Shown: positions 1-11,954 of the stretch, one piece after another
How positions within the stretch are numbered: position 1 is the first letter of the stretch
Layout: the number at the start of each line of letters is the position of its first letter
DNA from: Acorus gramineus
Lineage: Eukaryota; Streptophyta; Magnoliopsida; Acorales; Acoraceae
DNA length: 64,000 nucleotides
NCBI GenBank assembly: GCA_030737835.1
Contig: JAUJYN010000012.1
Span: 6,633,003 to 6,697,002 of the forward strand
Direction of reading: 5' to 3'
Notes under the pieces: model-generated
The model's database searches: none
Told to the model about the DNA's origin: nothing
What the model saw: only the letters and a program-made list of their open reading frames with translations
Position numbers and translations under genes: made by a program

Positions 1-2805
1 ATGACCCAACATATACAAATCTTGTTTAACAAAGCAATAATATCAGAAAGTGCGGAAGCGTAAAATGACATAAATCTGTAATCCAAAGTAATATTACAAA
101 TCCAATTAACATAATTACTGTCCTGTGAGAGCCAAGTCTAGTCAAAATTAACTAAAAATAACGACATGTGCCTCAAGCTCGAATACCATAACATACAGGT
201 AAGAGGAATGCTGATAGTCTCACGCTCGCAGAACCAAAAGATCGGACGCTGCAACAACTATTGGAATCCCACCTCATGGAGCTCCTCCTTCAAGATCAAC
301 TCAGCCCCTGGTGGAGGAACAATACACGAGGGGTGAGCTACAAGCTCAGTGAATGGTAAGAAGCCACACACCGCATCTATATCACATCAATAGTACAATA
401 ATAGTTCTAACCAAAACATAGAATAACCTATAATAACAGAACATCGCGCAATGACATGCCTTCACTGTGTCTTCACTACGCCCTCACCCTTGCCCATAGG
501 GATGACAAGAGACTTTTGGGAGAAATCAATACGCTAACACTCTACATCATCTGGTAGCCCTCTTCCATGTATCCCTCTTCCTAGCGGCCTTCCACCATCA
601 TGGCGGCACGACGCCGGAAAGCTTCGATGATGGACAGCTTCAACGCATGATGTGTAAAAGAAATGCTCTACACTCACAATATAACCCTTATAAATCCTCC
701 ACCATCGGTTAGCCATTACCGATACGCTATCGAATTCTCGTGAATTCCCATAAAGTTGCATCCCTCGGATGCGGGAAGATTAACTATATTCACAACTGAA
801 TAATGTCCTAGCTTGACCTCAAAGGCGGGTCCTACACACGCCTATAACTAATAGGCAAGGTTTATTATTCAAATATTTAGTTTTAATATTCCATAATATA
901 TCAAAGCTAATCATGGAACCATACAAACTTAATGATAAATAGCATACCACATATTTAACTAATCATGGAGCAAATTCAATATACGAATCTCCTATGGCAT
1001 ACCATATTCAATGATATTAAACACATCATGCTAGCATTAGATGTATAAAAATATGGTTATTTATGCATGTATTATGGTGGACAAACAAGTAATGGGTGCG
1101 ATATAAATTGTCTACGCAAAATACAAATTATAAATATATATGGTATGCGTTATCTAACATGGTAAGTTATAATCCTAATAATACATCCATTATACGAATA
1201 CTACATAACTACGGCGCTCTTAGAATACACGGAGCACGGCTACGTGTATTACGCGCTTCCTAAGTGGGTGGATCGAACCACTCACCGTTACCCGGATCGT
1301 CGCGAGTTCTGTCAACGAAAGCTACAAAACACAACCAATGATGCTCAATTAAAATATGAAGTCTCCTGACACACATACAAGCTTCATGAAGACACTAACT
1401 CTTGATGGTTCTCACATCATGCATAATAGCTCTTTGACACACAATCAAGTAAAACTGGTACATCTACTACAACCAGCACTAAACTTTAATCTCCACAGCA
1501 CCAAATACATTTCCAATAATTCTGAAATAAATCATACACGTTATTTGACATGTTAGGATCATAATCCGTGAAGACCTCATAATCTGATTTGGCTTCTACA
1601 TGACCGAAATAAAATATTTCCAAAAACAGGTCATTTCCTACGTGAATATGAACAGTACATGCAAATCAAGTTCTAACTTACAACACAGATAATATTATGA
1701 TTCCAAATTTCATATATAGAATCTAGAAACATGGATGATCATATCATATGAGGACACAATCCTAAAAATATGTCTCTAAGTACTAGTTTTACAAGGATTG
1801 TTATAGGACAGAAATCTGCCTTACTACAACACAAAACTCCCAACAACAAGAAAAGGGGAAAACACATACAACAGCTCATATGCATCCTTGCTGACCATCC
1901 AAAGCACTAGATAACAACACTCATACTTCATTGAAGCATAAACACAAACACCTACATGACACAAAGGGGAAACAAACATACCATGAGAAGAAGAGGGGAA
2001 AAGGATGCACACAAGGGATTCCACCACCACCACAAGCAATCAATCCATCACACATGCATAGCCATAACCACCACTAGATCAACACCCTCACATAAGCCAA
2101 AACAAACAATGAGGTTAAAAGAATGCCATGGAGAAGAAGAGGGAGGTGGGGAAAATACAAGGTTCACACACATACTCACCATCCTTTTCACTCTTCCTTC
2201 ATTTTCTTCTCTTCATCTTCACTTGCACCACCAAAAATCACACACAAAGGGGGCTGCCCTAGAGAGAATGAAAGGGGGAGAGAGAGAGAGAGAGATTAAA
2301 CTCAATTTAGGGTTTTGAGAGTGTGAGATGGGAGCGAAAGAGGTACAAATGAGTTTTGGTGTGATGAGGTAAGGAGGGGATATACTTAGACTTACACTCA
2401 CCTTTAATAGAGATATTATGAACCAAGGGTAGGAGAATGGGGTGATACTTGCCTAGAGTCACCACCCACCCAATCAAAGAACCAACCATAACAAAGTAAC
2501 AGCTAAACACGGATACCATTTGGAACTGTATAATTTTTAAAACGATGTCAGAACGCGACGAAAATTTAAAGGTAAGTCAAAGCAGATACTAGAATCACCA
2601 ATATACGATTATATTTTTTAATAGAGAGCCTGAACTTTTAAAAATAAATAAAAATATGATATTTAATCACTCAAAAATTATACAAACAGAACACATTGCA
2701 CGTCATCATTCTCCCTGTTAGAAGAGGAATCTAACGAAGGAGGACGACCACCTGCTCTCATCCTGCAATGCTCATCAGACAAATCATGAGGTTAGGGTGA
2801 CCTTC
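1..2805 (-). repeat. Gene-less repeat-like DNA, possibly a long Gypsy LTR
   Basis: No gene can be supported here; open frames are short and unlike known proteins. The stretch has the feel of a long LTR of a Ty3/Gypsy chromovirus read on the minus strand. Near 2709-2716 the sequence ATTCTCCC is the reverse of a typical polypurine tract, followed by GGACGA-type sequence that often precedes it in Gypsy elements. A GA-rich microsatellite lies at about 2277-2295. No matching second LTR or TSD is in the window, so this is inference only. Confidence 0.3.
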
Positions 2806-4526
2806 TTATGCAGCACGATCATGGACAATTCAATCAATGTTGAGGACCACCATTGGAGGATTATGGATGATATGCACTTTTTAGTATTTTAGTTTTATTT
2901 GTTAGATTTATCATATCTTTTTTGGATAATTAGGATTAATTAATATTCAGATATCATTGAGATATGATTTTTTTAAAGTTTTAGTTAGGATTTGAATTTG
3001 AATTTTGAATTTTGTATTTAAATTCAAATTTGGTTAGTTAGGATTTGGTTGATTTAGAGATTTATTAAGATCCTGGTTTGTTAGGATTCTGCACTCTATA
3101 AAAAAAAAAAACACTGTAAACACAAAATTAAGGGAGATTAGATTTTTGAAAATTTGAGATTATTCTCTTTATTAAAATTCTTTTATTGTCTTTGTTGTTC
3201 TTGGTAGAATAGCAGATTTATAGAAATCCATCATTCTGATATTCTTAAGAATCAACATATACGTTGAAGCCCATCGTTCTGACATTTTTCGTAAAGAATC
3301 AACAATATCGTTGGAGCATGCAGATGTTGCATCCTTAATCGGATCCACAAAAGAGCGTGACCACCATGCTGCATCAGTTGGTATCAGAGCCAAGTTGCGA
3401 CTACCACCGCGAGCCGTCGCTACCGTTGAGCGCCGCCGCCATCGAGAGCCATTGTCTCTTCGAGCCCCGCCACCGCCGATCAGTCGTCGTCATTGCTGCT
3501 ATCCAGCACAGCCACCGGTTCTGTCGAGAGTCGCCGCATGATGCCATCGTTGTCGAGCCGCTACCACTTGTGAATCCATATCCCCTTTACCTATCCCTTT
3601 CCAAAAAACAAAGAAAAAAAAAATCACTCCACCCCATACAACCCCAGACCCCACCGGAACCCTTGTCCTCTTAATTTCATATAAAAATAAATAAAAATAT
3701 ATATATTTCATTTAACCCTTCATATCCAAGTTTTCCGTTCAAAACACTTAACCCCACATATATTTCTTTTCATTCCAATCCAATATAGATTTTAAAAAAA
3801 AAAAAATCTAATGACCACCGAAGATCAAAAGAATGTAAAAGTCGATTTGTTGAATGACCTTAAAGCCATATAATCAAAATTCAGTGGATCACGTCATCAA
3901 CTGCCCGTACTTCATCACCAAATTGTTCAATCAAACTCGAGGACGAGTTTTTATGAAAAGGGAGAGAATGATGCAGCACGATCATAGACCTTTCGATCAA
4001 TGTTGAGGACCACCAAATAGAGGATTATGGATGATTTACACTTTTTAGTATTTTAGCTTTATTTATTAGATTTATTATATCTTTTCTGGATAATTGAGAT
4101 TAGTTAATATTCATATATCATTCAGATATGATTTTTTTTATTTTTAGTTAGGATTTGAATTTAATTTTGTATTTAAATTCAAATTTGGTTACTTAGGATT
4201 TGGTTGATTTAGAGATTTGTTGAGATCCTGGTTTGTTAGGATTCTGTACTCTATAAATAAATTCTGTAAACGCCAAATTAAGGGAGATTTGATTTTTGAA
4301 AATTTGAGATTATTCTCTTCATTAAAATTCCCTTATTGTTTTTGTTATTCTTGGTAGAGTAGCAAATTCATAGAAGTTAATCGTTTCTGATATTCTTAAG
4401 AATCAACAGATACGTTGAAGCCCATCGTCCTAGCATTTTTCGTGAAGAATCAACAACGTCATTGGAGTTTGCAGATCTTACATATTTGATTGGATCCGCA
4501 GAAGAGCATGACCCCACGCTACATCA
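2806..4526 (+). mobile_element. Small non-coding LTR element, Gypsy-derived, looks whole
   Basis: Two direct repeats, 2806-3376 (571 bp) and 3969-4526 (558 bp), form the LTRs. They begin near TGATGCAGCA and end near TGCTGCATCA, a clear terminal inverted match. A primer site TTGGTATCAGAGCC follows the first LTR at 3378, and a purine tract (AAAAGGGAGAGAA) precedes the second. The flanks are CCTTC on both sides (2801-2805 and 4527-4531), a 5-bp target-site duplication. The roughly 590-bp interior codes for no recognisable protein. The sequence CTCGAGGACGAGTTT before the purine tract is typical of Ty3/Gypsy 3' regions, so it is best read as a non-autonomous Gypsy derivative. LTRs differ at several per cent by eye, so it is not very young. 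Confidence 0.85.
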
Positions 4527-5634
4527 CCTTCTAGGTCTAGTTGTTGCCATCCAATACAGGTTCAACAAACAACAAAGGATTTCTCCTACCCAAAAAAAAA
4601 AAAAAAACAACGAAGGATATAATGTTTGTGCTATATTGGTAAGATTTATTAAAGGTGTTTTTTTTTTATTAATAATCAAAGTTTTCTTGCTGATTTTATT
4701 AGAAGTGTTTGCTATAGAAAATTCCCTTTTCTTTTATGGTGCTGAATTCAATTTGGAAGTTGATATATATAGAAGGCTCCATCAGGCAATGGACTTAAGA
4801 GGAGTAGAGGACTTCACTATGATTATCTCCAAAAGAATTAGTTGAAGATACGAGTTCTTGAGTCAATGATTTTGTCTTTCTTGAGTCAATGAATTTGTCT
4901 ATACTAGTTTTGGTCCAACCACCAAGGTTCCTAGACTATGAATATGCTTTTTTCTCTGTTGATAAAGACATGGATTCCTTTTAGCCATAGCTTTTGTGGA
5001 ATTCATTGTTCTCTGTTGATAAAGACATGGATTCCTTTTAGCCATAGCTTTTGTGGAATTCATTGAAGGATAACTTTTAATAAAAGATGAAATCCCATAT
5101 ATATGATCTCATTTAACAAAATACATAACTTCATAAAAATGAAGTAATACTGCAATGAATATTTTTATGTTTTAAAGATAAGACAATAAGATCTTATATG
5201 TTTCATCCAATGAAATAGATAAATCATGCAAGTCTATAAATAAAAAATACATATAATAATATGTTATAAAGAAGGATAATGTTAGGAATATTCCCCCATG
5301 TAAAATCCACATTTTTATTATTGAAAAAAATGTTACTACATGTAATTAATATATATCTTTATAAAAATAAAATATGCACTCAAATATATATGTAATTTAT
5401 AAAATTACATAAATATTGTTAGCAAAATAAAATTGTATACATGGATTGCATATAACAAATACTCTTAAAAACATATGTAAGAGTGACATGTGACGTTTCT
5501 ATTAAAAAATTATCATCCACACAATTATATAACGAAGAAAAATTAAAAAGAAAAAAAGAGGAGAGTGATTCTTGAAAAGATCTGGGGCATAGAAATTCTC
5601 TCCTTTTTACTGCACCCAAAACTCACTCGTCGGT
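4527..5634 (+). promoter_or_regulatory. Upstream region of peptide gene A
   Basis: This stretch is homologous to the upstream blocks of the other peptide loci, for example 24,934-25,200 on the plus strand and 31,600-31,830, 32,880-33,110 and 41,380-41,600 on the minus strand. Shared landmarks are GAAGTTGATATAT near 4757, GAGTCAAT near 4860 and 4889, and a TTTTGTGGAATTC block. The palindrome complete in other copies is present here only as half sites. A 57-bp tandem duplication lies inside. No coding sequence is seen. Confidence 0.6.
4952..5065 (+). repeat. 57-bp tandem duplication upstream of gene A
   Basis: The unit starting TTCTCTGTTGATAAAGACAT is repeated at 4952-5008 and 5009-5065 with no visible difference. 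It duplicates part of the block conserved upstream of other peptide loci, so it could double any cis element there. Confidence 0.9.
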
Positions 5635-5642
5635 TATAAATA
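5635..5642 (+). promoter_or_regulatory. TATA box of peptide gene A
   Basis: TATAAATA inside the context CGTCGGTTATAAATAGAGG, which recurs with little change upstream of copies C, D, E, F and G. It lies 50 bp before the ATG, implying a very short 5' leader. Confidence 0.8.
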
Positions 5643-5684
5643 GAGGCATCCTTTTGTGGGATTGGTTAACATCAAATAGCAAAG

Positions 5685-6149
5685 ATGAATATGAGAAAGG
5701 GAAAGACTTTTTTGTTGATCTCCATACTCATGTTTTTCAATCATGTCATCACTCCAACCATGGCTTCAAGGGGAATTCCCACCGATGCTAAGCCAGGTGA
5801 GTATTAATTACTCAGATCTCGTCTTCCCAAGTTTGAAGTTTTGATAGTACTTGTTAGGACGATCATTCTGATATCACTTATTGGGATCGACAAATAATAG
5901 AATGCTTGTCTAGTAGAGTTGGCAAATGTTTAATGATGTTTTACGTATGCAGTAGAGAAGGAGAGTGAGTTGGCCGATGACAAAATCAATGTGCATCAGA
6001 GTTTAGCCAATATCCCCTATCGTACACTCAAACCGCTATCCCCTATCGTGGTCTCAAACCGCAATGGTGGAATCCGACCGCCATCCCCAAAATGGGCTCA
6101 ACCCCATCGCAATTTTAGATGCCTCCATTGCAGACCACCACATCCATGA
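5685..6149 (+). CDS. Small secreted peptide precursor, copy A (two exons)
   Basis: Exons 5685-5796 and 5953-6149, joined in phase 1 across a GT-AG intron, give about 102 residues. Exon 1 encodes MNMRKGKTFLLISILMFFNH and a cleavable signal peptide ending near TPTMA, followed by SRGIPTDAKP. Exon 2 starts VEKESELADDKINVHQS and then ANIPYRTLKP, which aligns with copies B, E and G. The C-terminal part has drifted: the family's C-x5-C ending is replaced by RCLHCRPPHP, so the first cysteine of the pair is out of place. The start is the first ATG after the TATA box. The frame is open, but loss of the motif suggests either a new specificity or decay. Function is not known; a reduced RALF-like peptide is the best guess for the family. 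Confidence 0.65.
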
Positions 6150-6248
6150 AGAACTCCAAGGGCACCACTGCACACACGTGTCATAAAATATGCGGAGTTT
6201 GATTTAATATAATCAAACATTCTTACAGTTTTAATTTTCTCTGTGGGC

Positions 6249-6325
6249 TTTTTTTTTTTTTTTTTTTTTTTTTTGAGTAAAAAAGAATTTGTATTGTTAT
6301 TTTTGATTAGTTGCATCCAAAAAAT
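6249..6325 (-). mobile_element. Short LINE 3' end remnant
   Basis: A run of about 28 T followed by GAGTAAAAAAGAATTTGTAT matches, in reverse, the poly-A tail and 3' end seen in the LINE at 13,853 (GGGTAAAAAACAATTTGTATTG). It is a heavily 5'-truncated L1-type insertion on the minus strand in the 3' flank of gene A. Confidence 0.6.
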
Positions 6326-6389
6326 TAATGAGGGTAGTCGATACGGACTTTGATAGATTTCTGTGGACATTATTTAAGTGATGGACTTT

Positions 6390-6640
6390 TGTAGACTTTT
6401 CAGACTTTCATACTTTTGCAGACTTTCGTAGACTTTTGCAGACTTTCACAAATTGACTTGCATGAACTTTCACAGACTTTCACATATTGACTCTCATGGA
6501 CTTTCACAGACTTTTACAGACATTTGCAGACTTTCACAGATTGACTCTCATGGACTTTCACAGACATTTGCAGACTTTCACAAATCACTCTCATGGACTT
6601 TCACAGACTTTTACAGACTTTCAGAGATTGACTCTTTTCA
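6390..6640 (+). repeat. CAGACTTT-type minisatellite
   Basis: Short units such as GACTTTCACA and GACTTTTGCA recur in a higher-order pattern punctuated by TTGACTCTCATGGACTTTCA. The pattern leaves open frames that spell a repeating SQTFADFH-like string; this reflects the repeat and not a protein gene. Confidence 0.8.
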
Positions 6641-7502
6641 CATGTGGATTTCTATTAATAAACACAATAATGTTTTTGAAATTTTAAAATAACAAATAAA
6701 GAACTCAAATATTCAAATTCAACATGAATTATTGATACCCAACATAAAATGTAATTTAATATAGTAAATATCAATCTTCACATATCTGAAATGCATATTG
6801 CTAGAATGCCATGATAAAGACATCATTTTTAACTAGATAATATTACATTAGTTCATCATGAATATTGATGTCACGGTCATCCCACATACGTTTAGCTATA
6901 TTTAATCGCCAATTATTTGCATCTCGACGTTATTGCGCTTGAGTTTAAACTTCCGGAGGGTCTTCATTGTCCTCTCGTTGTTGCTCCTCAGTTAGAACAT
7001 TTAAAAAATATATATATGCATCTATATTGTACAATAATAGAAACAACTTCAAGCTAGGAAAATCAAATCAAACATTATATGCATAATCAAATATATGATA
7101 AATCTATATTTTAGAAAATAGTTGTGGATAATCTAGGCATATATTATATAAAATAATATACCATTCTCATATATTCATCAAACATATGAGGTGGTATGAA
7201 TATTTCATACATATAGATATTCATAAAAAAAGATGATAAATAAAGAAAAAAAATGTGAATAAAAATATGAAAGGCATGGATAAAAATCATAAAGGAGATT
7301 TATTAAAAGGAAAAAAGAAGAAATATTCACAATGTTGGAATAAAAGTCCATAAGAATCCCACCGTGGGATTTTGAAATGACTTTTTTTTTATATTTCTCT
7401 CTCAAATGTCCACAAAAGTCCACAAAAATCCATCACTTATGAAAGTCTTCATAAATTCTGTTTAAATTGAATAACACATGACAAAATGTCTACTATGAGA
7501 AG

Positions 7503-7750
7503 TCTCAATCGAATAACGCTGGACTTTTTGTCTACGAAATAATCTCTCAATTGAATAACACTGGACTTTATGTCCACGAAATAATGTCTCAATTGAATAA
7601 CACTATAAACTTTATGTTCACAAAATAATGTCTCAATCGAATAACGCTGGACTTTTTGTCCATGAAATAATGTCTCAATTGAATAACGCTGGATTTTTTG
7701 TTCACGAAATAATGTCTCAATCGAATAACGCTAGATTTTTTGTCCATGAA
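7503..7750 (+). repeat. 42-bp tandem array, six units
   Basis: TCTCAAT(C/T)GAATAAC recurs at 7503, 7545, 7587, 7631, 7673 and 7715, i.e. spacing 42, 42, 44, 42 and 42 bp. The rest of the unit reads GCTGGACTTTTTGTCCACGAA with variation. It sits near the right end of the TIR element, where subterminal repeats often bind transposase. Confidence 0.85.
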
Positions 7751-7835
7751 CCAAAATCCTGATTGAAAAACATCAGATTTACAAATCTATGGACATGAAC
7801 ATTTTATCCATGAAAATCCTAATTGACTACCCCTA

Positions 7836-8138
7836 TAAATTACAAGTTTCACAAAATAAATAAATAAATTTACCCAACTTGTACAATTTTCACACCAGGA
7901 AAGGAAAAAGTACAGAGCTAGAAATCTCCCCTCTATTTTGGTTTTGTGGTAGGGTATTAATGTGGGCAGTCTCTTTTACAGCCTGTCGCGCAATCTCTCT
8001 CTCCTCCATGTCAACGCCAGCCAATGACGGCTCCAGAATGTTTTTATAGATGGGTCCTTTAAAAAATACTACAAAATTTTTAAAAAATTCACACTTATTA
8101 TATATTTATCAAAATATGTGCCACCAGCCACATAGGCC
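7836..8138. other. No gene seen between the TIR element and copy B
   Basis: AT-rich sequence with no supported feature. It replaces the promoter and the first part of exon 1 of copy B, so a rearrangement or insertion boundary lies near 8138. Confidence 0.5.
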
Positions 8139-8643
8139 ATCACTCCAACCATGGCTTCAAGGGGAATTCCCACTAATGTTAAGCCAGGTGAGTATTAATT
8201 ACTCAGATCTCATCTCTTCTTAGGTCTGATTCTTTGATAGTACTTTTTAGGATCATTCTGATACCATTTATTGGGATCGACAAATAATTATCTGGGTGTA
8301 ATAATAATACTACAAAAAAATCCGTAGGCTGAATCAATGACAAGCGTAATAAAAACAACATAAAAATAGGCAAATCAAAAAGCTACACTAAATTGAAAGT
8401 GTTGTAAAAATAGTAACATAGTAACATTAATAAATGTTTAAAGATGTTTTACTCTTTGCAGTAGAGAAGGAGAATCAGTTGGCCGATGCTAAAATCAATC
8501 TGCATCAGAGTTCAGCCAATATCCCCTATCGTGCACTCCAACCGAACCCTATTCGGCCGAAACCGGACCCTACTGGGAGGAGAGGATGCAATCCTTACCA
8601 ACGTTGCGGATCATATATACCAGTACCACCAACACATCCTTGA
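8139..8643 (+). pseudogene. Small secreted peptide precursor, copy B, 5'-truncated
   Basis: The end of exon 1 (about 8139-8187, reading ITPTMASRGIPTNVKP) is intact up to the GT donor. The start codon, most of the signal peptide and the TATA region are missing. Exon 2 is 8462-8643 after a CAG acceptor and reads VEKENQLADAKINLHQS, then ANIPYRALQPNPIRPKPDP and TGRRGCNPYQRCGS before ending PPTHP. Exon 2 keeps the family C-x5-C motif (C-N-P-Y-Q-R-C), so decay seems recent or the exon may still be used. Without a signal peptide it cannot make a secreted peptide. Its 3' flank to 8952 matches that of copy C at 12,835-13,130. Confidence 0.7.
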
Positions 8644-8952
8644 AGAACTAGCTCCGAAGGCACCACGCATGTCTGTGAAATATATATGTTGATGGTGATT
8701 ATATATAATCACTAGTAATTAATTGTCAATGGCCTGTATAATGTGAGAATCAATTAATCATTAAGATGACCTTCATATAAACCACTGGGAAAGCATGGAT
8801 GATGGCATATATATATATATATGCCCATGGTTTTCGATTGGTTCATCAATATATTGCTGAGTGATGTGGTGTTTGATATTTATGTGTATCACATGCCCTG
8901 TTAGCAAGTGAAGAATCTTATTATTGTCAATTTCAGAAAGTGGTGTCTTTTC
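8644..8952 (+). other. 3' flank of copy B
   Basis: Homologous to 12,835-13,130 downstream of copy C, including GCCCTG(T/C)TAG and CTTATTATTGTCAATTTCAG near 8915-8936. It probably holds the 3' UTR and polyadenylation region. No coding sequence is seen. Confidence 0.5.
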
Positions 8953-11222
8953 TGTAAAAATAGATAATTGGAAGAGGATACCCTGCTGGGTCTCCTTCAT
9001 ATGTTTATATACACATAAAAGGTTGAAACGGTCCCATGATCTTAGGAATCCATTACATGAAGAGAAAGGAAAACAGTCCCATGATCTTAGGATCAGTTAC
9101 ACTGACATATGAAGGGATTAATTACAAGGAATGACAACTAATGGACAACTAAGCAATCGGTTTCACACTCCCCCACAAACTTGGAGGCCGATGAATTACA
9201 AGTTTGAATTGTAGTAACTGAAAACGATGCTTGTGGAGTCCTTTGGTGAACAAATCTGCAGGTTGGTCCAGAGAAGGAACAAAGCACACACAATGAGTCC
9301 CCGAGGTGACACGCTCTCGTATGAAGTGATAATTCAGTTCTATGTGCCTTGTGCGGGCATGAAAGACAGGATTGGATGCCATCTAGGTTGTGCTCAGATT
9401 GTTGCAGTGAAGAGTGATGGGCCTGGAAACTGGGAGAGCAAGCTCAAAGAGAAGGTGAGCAATCCAAACTGTCTCAGCGCATAGGTAGGCAAGAGAACGA
9501 TACTCCGACTTGGCACTGGACCGTGAGACAGTTGGTTGTTTCTTTGCAGAACAAGAAATTAGGTTGGGACCCAAGAAGATGCACAAACCACTGATAGAGC
9601 TATGAGAGTCAGGACATCCGGCCCAATCAGCGTCGGAGAAGGCATTGATGTTGACTGGACCAGTGGACGGACAAAAAGTTAACCCGAGATCAATTGAGTT
9701 CTTCAAGTAACGCAGAATACGTTTGACCGCAACCAAGTGATCCGTGCGAGGTGCACTCATGAACTGGGCAACATGATGCACAACTAAAGAGATATCCGGG
9801 CAAGTGAGAGTCAGATATTGGAGAGACCCAACCAATTGAAGATACCTTGTTGCGTTAGGGAGGGGATTGCCATCAAGAGCCAAGAGATGGGACTTGGCAC
9901 TTACCGGGGTACCGCATGGTTTGCAATCCAACATATTGGACTTTTCAAGGAGATCCAGTGGATATTTAGTTTGAGAGAGATGTAGACTAGGTGACAACAT
10001 AACCTCAAGACCGAGGAAATAGTGAAGTGGACCGAGGTCCTTCATCTCAAACTCCCTACCAAGAGTAGCAATGAAGGAAGACACTGCTGGTTGAGAGGTC
10101 CCAGTGAGCACGATATCATCAACATACAATATGAGAACCAACATCTGGCCAGACTTCTTGAAGATAAACATCGAGTCATCAGCGCGGCTTTGACTGAAGC
10201 CATGACAAAGAAGAAAACTGCTAAAGCGATGGAACCATGCCCTAGGGGCCTATTTGAGACCACAGATGGCTTTATGAAGTTGACAAACGTGTGTCGGTCG
10301 ACGGGGGTCAATAAACCCAGGTGGTTGAGTTATGAAGACAGTCTTGTCAAGAACACCGTGGAGGAAGGCGTTCTTGACATCAAGTTGGCGAAGAGGCCAA
10401 CCTCTCTGCCAACTTTGATGGATAGCCAAGATTAGAATGGTACAGATGGTGGTTGGCTTGACTACAGGATTGATAGTTTCATCGTTGTCCAAGACATGCA
10501 ATTGGTGGAACCGTTTTGCTACAAGGCGCTCTTTGTACCACTCCATGGAGCCATCAGAATGACGCTTGATTTTGAAAACCCATTTATACCCAACTAGATT
10601 ATGAGAGGATGGAGGAGGTACCAAGGTCCAGGTTTGATTTTTGAGGAGAGCATTGAATTCATCAGTCATGGCAACACGCCATTCGAGGACCTTGACGGCC
10701 TATGAGCAGCATGTCGGTTCAGTGGGGTTGGACATCTTGGATGTTAGTTGGGCAGCAAGCGCACACAGTAGGGGATACCGGATGGTGCCATCTGTTTGTT
10801 GGAGTGGACGTTGAATGCCACTCTGAAGACGGGTGCCATATTGATGAAGTCGGGGAAGAGGCATGGGCTCAATCAGTGCAGGCAAATCAGGGGTGGAGAG
10901 TGAAGGAGAGGGTGCCGGTGCTAGTTCGACAAGGGCCACATGAGAGGAACCGGTACAATCATGGGGACAGGGAGTGAACAAGTTCAATCGGAGGTGGATG
11001 GGGAGGAAGCGGATGCAAGTGCTCCACCGGTTGGAGCTCCAACTCCGCGTACTGGGGAGTAGTAGATGGAGGCATGGATGGCTGATGTTGAGAGAATGGG
11101 AAAGCATCCTCATTGAACTTCACATGTCGTGAGGTGTAGACCTCGTTGGTAGCAGTGTCCAAGCAACAATAGCCCTTATGTTGTGAGTTGTACCCTAAGA
11201 AATCACATTCCACATATCCCAT
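8953..11222 (-). mobile_element. Ty1/Copia fossil with 3' LTR, 5'-truncated
   Basis: Read on the minus strand, the fragment begins at 11,222 within the integrase tail (a FLGY motif), passes through reverse transcriptase (KWVFKIK, LYVDDIVLTG) and ends in RNase H with ADLFTKGL near 9180. A purine tract GTGGGGGAG is followed by a probable 3' LTR, 8953-9167 (about 215 bp, TG...CA). There is no 5' half. It is broken in several places and cannot be active. It lies between the 3' flank of peptide copy B and the upstream region of copy C. Confidence 0.85.
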
Positions 11223-11245
11223 TCAGAAGTTGATATATGTAGAAG

Positions 11246-11841
11246 CAGGGCCGGCTTGATATGTTATTAGGCCTAAGGCAATTAAATAATATTTATTTTA
11301 ATTTTAAACTATTGATATTTTACTTAAATATCATTCTTCTATTTTTTGGGATGTAAAATTACTAATTAAATTTTTATTTGATTCAAATAAAATAATGTCT
11401 TGTTCCTTGTTGTCCACACCATAGATTGTTTTCGTATTTATAGGAAACAGGAAGTCCAGAGAGGTTTTTTTTTATATAAAGAAGAAATAGAGTGAGAAGA
11501 ATGATTCTTTTGAAAAAAGAAAAGATAGATTAAAAAGAAGGAAAGAAGATAGTGTGAAAAATGTACTTTTTTAGGCTTTGCCTTTTTATATCCATATTTT
11601 TTTTATTAAAAAAACTTTTAAATCCTATTGATCATCTAAATTATTTTTTTGCTATTTTTTAGGTATCATAAACTGTTATCAAATTTTTATTGATTTTTTT
11701 TTAACCATATCAAAATGACTATTAATTTAAAAAAAAAAATTGTAATATGTTAATTTATTATCAGTATCTGGAGCTACTTATAAATAATAAGAAAATTAGG
11801 GGTATTTATGCATCTAGGGGATAACAAAAGAGTCGGTCCTG
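11246..11841. mobile_element. hAT-like non-autonomous element
   Basis: The left end CAGGGCCGGCTTGAT and the inverted right end CAGGACCGACTCTTT are typical hAT termini. TGTAGAAG on both sides (11,238-11,245 and 11,842-11,849) is a perfect 8-bp TSD. No transposase is present. The same insertion, with the same TSD, is at 24,288-24,933, so it predates duplication of this upstream region. Confidence 0.85.
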
Positions 11842-11939
11842 TGTAGAAGGTCCCATGAGATAATGAAGGAACATGGACCGACTCTGTATGATTCTATAAA
11901 ACCAATGCATGAAACAATTTAGAGAGAATGTATGACATC

Positions 11940-11954
11940 TTGACTTGGAGTCAA
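11940..11954. promoter_or_regulatory. Palindromic double W-box, copy C upstream
   Basis: TTGACTTGGAGTCAA is a perfect inverted repeat of TTGACT around TGG. TTGAC(C/T) is the known WRKY binding core. It lies 110 bp before the TATA box. The same palindrome is found at 25,031, 31,747, 33,035 and 41,535. Confidence 0.6.

Larger units (their letters stand above)
6329..7835. mobile_element. TIR DNA transposon (non-autonomous) built of minisatellites
   Basis: The left end TGAGGGTAGTCGATACGG and the reverse complement of the right end, TAGGGGTAGTCAATTAGG, form terminal inverted repeats. TAA stands on both sides (6326-6328 and 7836-7838), fitting the 3-bp TSD of PIF/Harbinger elements, although the TIR is not a textbook Tourist end. 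It carries no transposase. The interior holds two arrays: a CAGACTTT-rich array at about 6390-6640 and a 42-bp array at 7503-7750. It separates peptide copies A and B. Confidence 0.6.

Noticed and set aside
1356-2519. Short frames in the left-hand region
   Set aside because: All are under 125 codons, low-complexity and unlike known proteins; consistent with chance frames in a repeat.
3378-3391. tRNA-like matches (TGGTATCAGAGC) at several places
   Set aside because: These are LTR-element primer-binding sites complementary to the initiator tRNA end, not tRNA genes; no cloverleaf was found around them.
3311-3674. Open frames of 76 and 105 codons in the small LTR element
   Set aside because: They begin at the LTR/primer-site junction, are low-complexity and match no protein; best read as leader sequence of a non-coding element.
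6453-6692. Protein-like repeat frames (SQTFADFH)
   Set aside because: A direct product of the tandem DNA repeat; open in more than one frame and with no start context.
9227-10435. Plus-strand frames of 85 and 137 codons
   Set aside because: Antisense shadows of the minus-strand Copia fossil.
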